This document shows, piece after piece, positions 57,044 through 64,000 of a DNA stretch of 64,000 nucleotides. The DNA lies in assembly GCA_037893245.1 (NCBI GenBank), contig JBAIAA010000317.1:124001-188000 (forward strand). Direction: 5' to 3'. Under the pieces are notes generated by a model. That model worked only from the letters and a program-made list of their open reading frames with translations. It ran no database searches and had not been told where the DNA came from. The stretch comes from Crossaster papposus (lineage: Eukaryota > Echinodermata > Asteroidea > Velatida > Solasteridae). How positions within the stretch are numbered: the stretch's first letter is position 1; every line of letters begins with the position of its first letter. The translations under genes were made by a program, and so were the position numbers.

Positions 57044-58136
57044 TAGTCCAGGAGCTAGCAGACTTTTATCGGTATTGTTGAGTACGAAAGGTTTGACACC
57101 TGAAATGAGTAGGACTATGTGTGGGAAGCCCGCTGGGGGCACTCTCAAAATGACCCCCCTAATTTTTGTTTCGGTATTGGTGGCGTACGAGGACTATTTT
57201 TTACGAGTGCAGTGCAGTGTAATATTGTAATTAATGTGTTTAGTATTGTGACAGTGTTACACGTAATTTTGATTTGATTTTTTAATTAAAGTTTATTTCA
57301 ATCAATATCTTCTGTCAAGTGCCCTCATATGTCACAAGAGCTCGTGCTTATATTTTCTAAGGTACAATGAACAATAGGGCATATATATAGTCCTAGACAC
57401 AGACACCTGGTTACTGTACTATCCAGCTTAATAATTGGATGCGAGCAATTCTTAAAATACACATTGAAAACTCCGAAAAGCTCTTAGTAAATTAAACTTA
57501 TGAAGAAGGCCTCCTTTTCATGAGGAATAACTCAATAATAGCTTAAACATGCTTTCATAAGCTGACCGATTTCTTATTCTTAAGCGGATTTGTGCATCAG
57601 ATGGACACTTAAGAACGAGTTTTTCGTATTCTGGGTTGCCAGATGAACATGTTGACATAAGGTTTGTGGACGTACTCGATCATACCGATACAATTATAAA
57701 CACGTGGTGGGTCAAAGGGGTACACTTGTTAGGCTTAATTGCATGTTTAAGCCATGAAAACACCAACAAAATACTACTTTAACAACTGGTCATTGTCCAC
57801 AATGTTTAGACCTTCACATTAAACCTTATTTCAATCCTATACCCCATGTGGTTCCGGAGAAATGGCATATGTGACCCGCTCCATCGTAATCAGGAATAAG
57901 TTGCTGAGGCCGTTTTACGCAATCGGTCGTTAAAGTGAATGCATGGGTGAAAATCGTGACCAAGTATTTGTGTGTGCTGTCCGTATGATTTTGGTCAATT
58001 TTGTTTATTTCAAAGCTGTTTTTCTCGGAATGTGGATTCGGCAAATAAATATACACCTGTCATAGTCCTACTCATTTCAGGTGTCAAACCTTTCGTACTC
58101 AACAATACCGATAAAAGTCTGCTAGCTCCTGGACTA
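57044..58136. mobile_element. Element 4: non-autonomous transposon with identical 76-bp termini
   Basis: Left arm 57044-57119 and right arm 58061-58136 are identical inverted repeats over 76 bp by my comparison. They start TAGTCCAGGAGC, similar to element 2 (TAGTCCAGCGG). TAT flanks both sides (57041-57043 and 58137-58139), a 3-bp target duplication. The interior of about 940 bp has no gene. The perfect arms point to recent mobility or gene conversion; the start and duplication length suggest mobilisation by the same kind of transposase as element 1, which is inference. Confidence 0.8.
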
Positions 58137-58139
58137 TAT

Positions 58140-58754
58140 TGATTGTGTCGCGAAGAGCTAAAACACGAATCTCCAGCTTGGAAAAAAATGTCATTCACTC
58201 ATTGTTGGGGAGGGGGTGTGGGTGGGCAGCTGGTTATAGAGCAAGCTTGGCGGATGTTTGCGGATCGTGGTGCAGAGCATCCAGTTGCTTTTCAAGCCCA
58301 TAACGCTTAAACAAAACTTAAATATTTCAATATTTACGTAGAAAATCACTTAGGCCGAACACTAGGGGAATTTTCTGTCAGCGGTGTATATTTTGGCCAG
58401 TGTTAGGACGTATGTGACATATTCATTTATTCATTTTCTAATAGTACTTATTGAATGTAAATCTCAAAACGTTTCAAATGTATGCACAATCTAACATGTG
58501 TGGGAATGTGGTGTAGAAACTGGTGACTGAAGTTATATACTGGCGAAAAGGGTGAATTAAAAATGTTAAAAATGAGAAAATATAAAACACCATCAATTTC
58601 AAGCAGTTTTTTCCACGCACATTGAAATGTTTTTGTCTAACATTGTGTTCAATAATTTTTAAACAACATAGTATAGGGTGTAAGATGTGTTTTGTATTCG
58701 GGATTATACCAATCAAACTGGAAAGTGGCCCAATACCTAGTTGGGTAACTATGG
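58140..58754. other. Spacer without recognised gene
   Basis: No gene or structured repeat recognised. Confidence 0.4.
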
Positions 58755-59172
58755 TTAAGGTATGATACACCATTGGTAATTGCTTGAATTATCATGAATG
58801 TATATATATATTTTTTTTTTATAATTTGTTTTATTAATATTTTTTTTTTTTTTTTGGGGGGGGGAATTTATTGTAAATATAGTTTCACTGACCTGTCCAA
58901 AGTTTTATAATCATGGATGCTAAGAAAAAGCAAGAAAAACGGCGTTCGTTTTTTAACCGACGTCGGAGAGTTGTTTTTATGTTGTTCTTGTTTTTTTCGC
59001 GATCGCCGTCCGGCGATTTTAAAAAAAATATTTCTTTTGGGAACAAATGAGAATATCTAGCGCAATAACTGGATGCCTACAATCAATATTTACTTTGGAA
59101 TAAGTAGGATATTTCTAAATAATTCCGTAGTAAAATATTTCGAAATCTGCAAATGATGTATTCTGCGTTTAA
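58755..59172 (+). mobile_element. TTAA MITE copy, nearly full length
   Basis: TTAA at 58755 and 59169; left end 'ggtatgatacaccattggta', internal 'ataatcatggatgctaag', 'ggcgttcgttttttaac' and 'actggatgcctacaatcaat'. The right end has decayed ('gatgtattctgcg'). Contains a T run followed by G(8) at 58840-58863. Confidence 0.8.
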
Positions 59173-62009
59173 TTGGGTACATGCATATCTCTGCATTGAC
59201 AAAACCAAATCAGATGAACAAATAATCATCTAAATGCTAAAATGATATTCTTTTCGTTTTTGAAAGCAATTTCCATAACTGTATGCTTAAACAAGATGCG
59301 TTCCACTCGCACCATGATGTAAGGGACACACCAAGTCTCATTCCAGTTGTCTTGTGGGAATTTAGAGTGTTTGTCACGTAGGTGTTCCATTTTAATAGTT
59401 CCTGCTGCTTTCCCAAACCGAATCCAGTACATTTTTGACCTGTATAGAAAGAAAAAAACTTCATCGCGCCAACTTAAACTAGAAATCTATATTTAATCAA
59501 TCTAACAAAATGATCAGTGCTCTTAAAGATTCTGGCACAAGATCGAATGGTTAAAACAAAATGAGAAATTCTCAGAGCCTAAAGTCCGAGACGGAAGCTG
59601 GTCACGTCAGCTAACAAGAAAGTCGACTACTCTCCGTCCGTCTCGTAAATTATGGAACGGAATCCTTGTGGCTTTTAACAGATGATGGCTCGGTACTTTA
59701 CTATAATCAGCCCGCCAGAATGTCAGCCGATACATCTTTGGCAGTACCTCCGAAAAGCTATCAATTTAAAGCGGAAAGTATTTCACAATTTTTTGTGTAG
59801 AATGAGTGATAATGAAAACGGGATGGTTATTGTTCAGGGGGCGGTGGTGGGAAATCGCTTTAACAGTGAAGGGATGTTGCGACCAATCAATTACACTTTG
59901 AGGTATGTAGTATAGGCTATACATAAATAATCCAGAAGTCGCTGGTTCAAGCCGCGCATCAGTCAATGAACCTACTCAGTTTACTTTTGTGGTTTAGTTC
60001 AAGGAAACCTCCCAAATTAAAGATTGTTGTTGCTTACAATAATCCTATCTACGTTAAAATGTATTTTGGGGATTTCCTTGAACTTGTTCAAGTCTCCCAT
60101 GTTAGGCAACCCTTTAACTACTTTTTAATTTATGGACACACCATTTTCCTCCAGTTTTTGTTTGCTGGGCTAATTATCACAACGCTATCATTGTGACTAT
60201 GATTTATAAGGTTTTAATATGATAACTGTGCCAGTAAGCAACTTGGTGAATTGGAAGCTCACCAATACTGACTACTTGATGATATCTGGAGACAGTGTAA
60301 TCTGCGCACATTTATAGGGTCACGAACTTGTCATTTTTGATAATTACTATGTTCTCAAAATTATTCAGTCACTTATATGATTTAGCAAATGTTATTGATG
60401 AATGGACATGTAAGTAGAATCACCAAAATAAACTTTTCAACAAATACACAATCGCGGCAGGGATTAACGATGTATGCAAATTAGTCATATTTCCACCACT
60501 TGGATTTGTGTAGACTTTTAGTATGTAATTCTAGGGACCTTATAGAAGTGAAGTGTGGTGAAAAACAAGTCAAAACTTATTTTTCCTCGACTACTCAGCA
60601 AAACGTTTATTATTATCAAGTGGGTAGCAAATTCAGTGGAATCCACCGGTCGCCATGGGGCCCAGTGAAGGGAAGACAATGGAAAGAAGACCCCAGAAGA
60701 ATTGTATATTCCGTGAAAAACCCACAGTCGGGCCGGGACTGAAATTGCAGACATATATTGGCCCAGGCGGGGTCACTGCAATTTCAATTAAATGTGTAGT
60801 TCACTTTACACAACCAGTCACCTTATTACAGAGAGAGAGCAATTTGTGTTGCCAATGATGGTCGGTACAAACATTCCCCCTTTTTAAACGACATCATACC
60901 ATGTAGATGACATGATTTGACACGCTTGAGACTAGTATTATTCATGACTTGGAGTCAAGAAAAGTATTATTCTAATAATTCGATATATTTTTGTATTACC
61001 TTTAACGTAGACCCCAGAACAGATATATGAAGAATTGCCATGCGATGTCTATTTGAGATATATAATTTTAGAAGCATTTCAACATAAAAATACATCATAC
61101 CTCATACCCTTAATAGCCCGGGTAGTAACGTGCCGCTCTAACTGGAGCGTATAATCACGGACAATGGAATGGCACACACACGTACAGATTTCGTTTTGCA
61201 CAACAACTGCGGATCAATCTGCAATCTGGTTGCATAATAGCCCAAGGTTTCAGGCAACCTCTACCCCAGTTCCCGATGCATAAGCTTTTTAGAAAGTTCA
61301 CCTCCCTGTGTACAATATGGGAGGGGGGGGGGCGAGATTACGCCTTTTTTTAGCTGTGTTTGGGGACATGATTACAAAAACGATAAGACAGTTAAAGTGC
61401 CGAGCAAGAAAAGCTGTTTTTGTTTCTATCACAAGTGTAGTGTAGACAGTAAAACACAAATCACAAATGTAGCGACTGTTTCCATAATTTATGACCGTAT
61501 ACCGTGAACGGGCCGTAAAATCACACGTTGATTCTGTAAGAGGGACCAAAACCTCGAAACATGAATAGTTTATACTTTAATCTTGTAGTTTAGAGGAATT
61601 CAGAATGATCATTGTTTTATTTAGTTTTGTGAAAACCATGGTTTTTTTTCTTGTTTTTTTCTTGGGGGGGGGGGGGGGGGGGGCAATCAGTTTAGAAATT
61701 CACATGAATCTAAAGAAGCTTACGAATTTCACATGAAAACATCACAAGTTGAGCCTCTTGTTTCGAATACATTGACCTCGTTAACTCATGTAAGTCTGCT
61801 ATCATTTTGAAGCTGGTGTTGTACTCACTAAAATCAAACTTAAAAAGTAAAAAAAAATACTTTACAGCTCCCTTTGGTGTATGGTTGCCGTCTTGTGAAA
61901 TAGTTTGCATCTGACCATCTGTCGAACAAGTTCGAGATTCCAAATTGCCCTTGCAAACCAGTCGCAAACCAGACCACACACCTACAAAATCATGCCACTA
62001 TAGGTCTGT
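59173..62009. other. AT-rich spacer without recognised gene
   Basis: At 59940-59966 'ctggttcaagccgcgc' resembles a tRNA-type B box, but no A box or SINE body was found. Poly(G) runs lie at 61321-61331 and 61664-61683. No gene recognised. Confidence 0.4.
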
Positions 62010-62014
62010 ATAAT

Positions 62015-62238
62015 CGATTTAATTATGCAACTATACTGGCTACCAATGAATTACCGGTTACTTTTCAAAATACTTGTGATTGTATTCACATCCCCACATG
62101 GCTCATCACCCTCCTATACAGACCTAGTCCACTTCGTTCGTACTCACCTGTTGGACCTACTTGTGATTAACCAGTTCACACAACAATTAAGAAGAAGAAA
62201 TACGTTTAACCACAGCATGACAGAAATATACCATTAAG
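62015..62238 (+). pseudogene. LINE ORF2 C-terminal fragment (degenerate)
   Basis: The frame opening at 62025 reads LYWLPMNYRLLFKILVIVF then SPSYTDL, matching the conserved L.WLP...R..FK.L ... PSY segment between thumb and C-terminus of CR1/L2-type LINE ORF2. The following RRRNTFNHSMT has drifted. No RT motifs precede it and no tail was defined, so it is a short old fragment. Confidence 0.6.
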
Positions 62239-64000
62239 TTGTCGATGACTTAAAGAATATAGTCGCCTTGGTGACTTGTTGGACAGTTTTTGTATGATTT
62301 CTGCCGGAATCAAATTGTTTCATGTCAATCCACAGTGGCCAACTCTGGGAGACCGTGTCTATAGTCTAATGGGAAAACTGTGAAAACAGGGTCAGTTCAA
62401 TCAAGGTTGTTTGTTGTGGCAAACACACACAACAAGCAGGCAATTCAAGATTGACTTGTGATAGCATAGAACCCCCAAACTCCTGTTCATTAATTGATTT
62501 ATTTTCTGCAAAGCTCCATGGGGCTAACGTTCAACCCAGAAGAAAAGGATGTCATTAAGTAGCCTCTGAAATGAAATTTAATGAAATACAAGTAACATGG
62601 TTGGCCGATGTGTCTATTTATTTGATTAAAGGAGTATTCCATCCCGAAAGCACCCTTTAACCTTGTTCTGTGGTTAAAATAACCCATTAGACAATTTGTC
62701 GAAAAAAGACAAACATTAACGATAGTCGGATTCGACCCACAAACCTTTCAAACCATAGTTCTCCTCTCTACCAACAATGCTATTGGCGAGTTGGTTCAAG
62801 AAGCCTTCTTTATAATTCTGTATATGTTTTTAATGTATACGAGTTGTCATTGCTCTTTCTCATGAATATACATTCACGAACCACTACATCGGTTAGTATT
62901 AGGTGTCTTCCATATTCACACCGTGCATACACAAATACTGAGACCAAAAGAGATATCGTTTGCGACGTCCGCGATTGATATTGTGGAAGTACAAACAAAC
63001 GAGTGACAATCAACAATTCATGGTGGAAGATCGATACACGCCACTGGTCAGTTTACTCAGCCCATTTTATCCGCGAAACTGTGCACACTTTGGACTACCA
63101 GTGCCAGCTATTTGTGTATTATAGCGCACGAGCTAAAGCGCGCAAATGTACAGCCAATATATTTCGAGAACAGATTATTCTAAGATCGCGATTTTGAACC
63201 AACTATGCACTAATGAAAATAATACACAAATCGTCTCTGAGACGCATTTTTGGACTTCTTTCATTGTTTTCTTATAAATGATAGCATGCCTGAGATTGAC
63301 TAAATTCACAGTAAGTTTAGAGTTATTAACGTCCTTACATCAAGTAAGCTGTTAAATAATAATTACATAATTTGGTTGGTTATTTATTGAATAGTTGCAA
63401 AAGGTATATTGATGCTTTAATTGTACATATTACTTTGTACAAAATCTACCCACAGTACACTACTCTTAATGCATAGTACATGCATATAAATCGGCCCTCC
63501 ACACCTTTCACACCATAAGTCGTCGCCATCCCATCCCCATTTCCCTTATTACAGAAAGCAGGACACGTTCCCGACGCTCGGTCAAGTTCCTGAACCGCGC
63601 CAATGGCGTTTAATGAGACGATTCCTATAGTTGTACACTCAAGCAACTCAAGTGTTTGCCCACTGACACCAATACGGGACTAATCGGAATATGCTTAGGA
63701 TCTGCGCAACGACCTCCTATACAGTGGCTATAATTACACATATCGAACTGGGCATAAACGTGTGTTGTCTTGTTTTCCACCCCCTATAGCTGTTTTATTC
63801 CTATATAGTTGTTAGTCTTGGTCAACAGAAACTTTCTGACTTTGTTTTTCTCGCTGCGGGGATTAAGGTTGTGTGGGTTTTTCTAACCTTTATTTTCAGG
63901 ATGTTCGTGGATTGATCGTTTAAACGGATTCCCATTTGTCCAATCACTCCGAATACAGATACCCTGATTTTATAGTGTGTTTATTTGTTATACTTAGCAA
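62239..64000. other. AT-rich spacer to window end, no recognised gene
   Basis: Short open frames on both strands have no recognisable motif; no tandem or inverted repeats were noticed. Confidence 0.4.

Noticed and set aside
59930-59970. tRNA-like B box (ggttcaagcc)
   Set aside because: No A box at the expected distance, no cloverleaf and no SINE tail were seen.

Overview
The window reads as intergenic DNA of an animal genome crowded with transposable elements. Direct signs of a eukaryote are non-LTR, Penelope-like and LTR retroelement genes, Harbinger, hAT-like and CACT-type DNA transposon remnants, many MITEs and foldbacks, a candidate spliced 5' leader, and long homopolymer and microsatellite runs. 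The mix, in AT-rich DNA, fits a marine invertebrate (echinoderm, hemichordate, amphioxus or mollusc); I cannot resolve the phylum. I found no convincing host gene, tRNA, rRNA or CRISPR array.

Layout. 0-2.7 kb: 5'-truncated non-LTR retrotransposon with an open 735-codon frame. 2.7-7.4 kb: little recognisable apart from a near-perfect 163-bp palindrome at 3.08 kb. 7.4-12.45 kb: composite satellite of hairpins plus T-tracts, arrays dense in GTGACGTCAC and CACGTG, then a TTGACGTCAA tandem array. 13.3-16.8 kb: a decayed transposon ('element 2') with ~560-bp inverted repeats, holding a broken Penelope-like reverse transcriptase and a fossil cysteine-rich CXC tail. 17.3-23.4 kb: minisatellite, MITEs, and three foldback-type structures. 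25.6-28.8 kb: 'element 3', another inverted-repeat transposon containing a GC-rich broken LTR-retrotransposon gag island. 29-33.8 kb: a TTAA-targeted MITE, a repeat copy interrupted by a LINE 3' end, and a Harbinger deletion derivative.

33.95-45.25 kb is the main structure. An 11.3-kb segment is bounded by CACTCTTAAAA termini with dense GACCCGG subterminal arrays. Inside it lies a 6.9-kb element ('element 1') with its own inverted repeats and one intact 1,523-codon gene. The protein has two N-terminal C2HC-like modules, a central probable DDE-type transposase core, an XPG/FEN1-like (PIN-fold) nuclease domain and a C-terminal CXC domain. This combination matches what I know of Academ-type (AcademX-like) transposons. 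Elements 1, 2 and 3 share GGCCATTTT-type motifs in their inverted repeats, elements 2 and 3 (and a short relative, element 4, at 57 kb) begin TAG and have apparent 3-bp target duplications, and element 2 keeps a CXC fossil at the same place relative to its right terminus. I infer one transposon lineage at several stages of decay.

45.3-64 kb: duplicated minisatellite blocks, a hAT-like MITE, more TTAA MITE copies, element 4, a LINE C-terminal fragment at 62 kb, and otherwise unremarkable AT-rich sequence.
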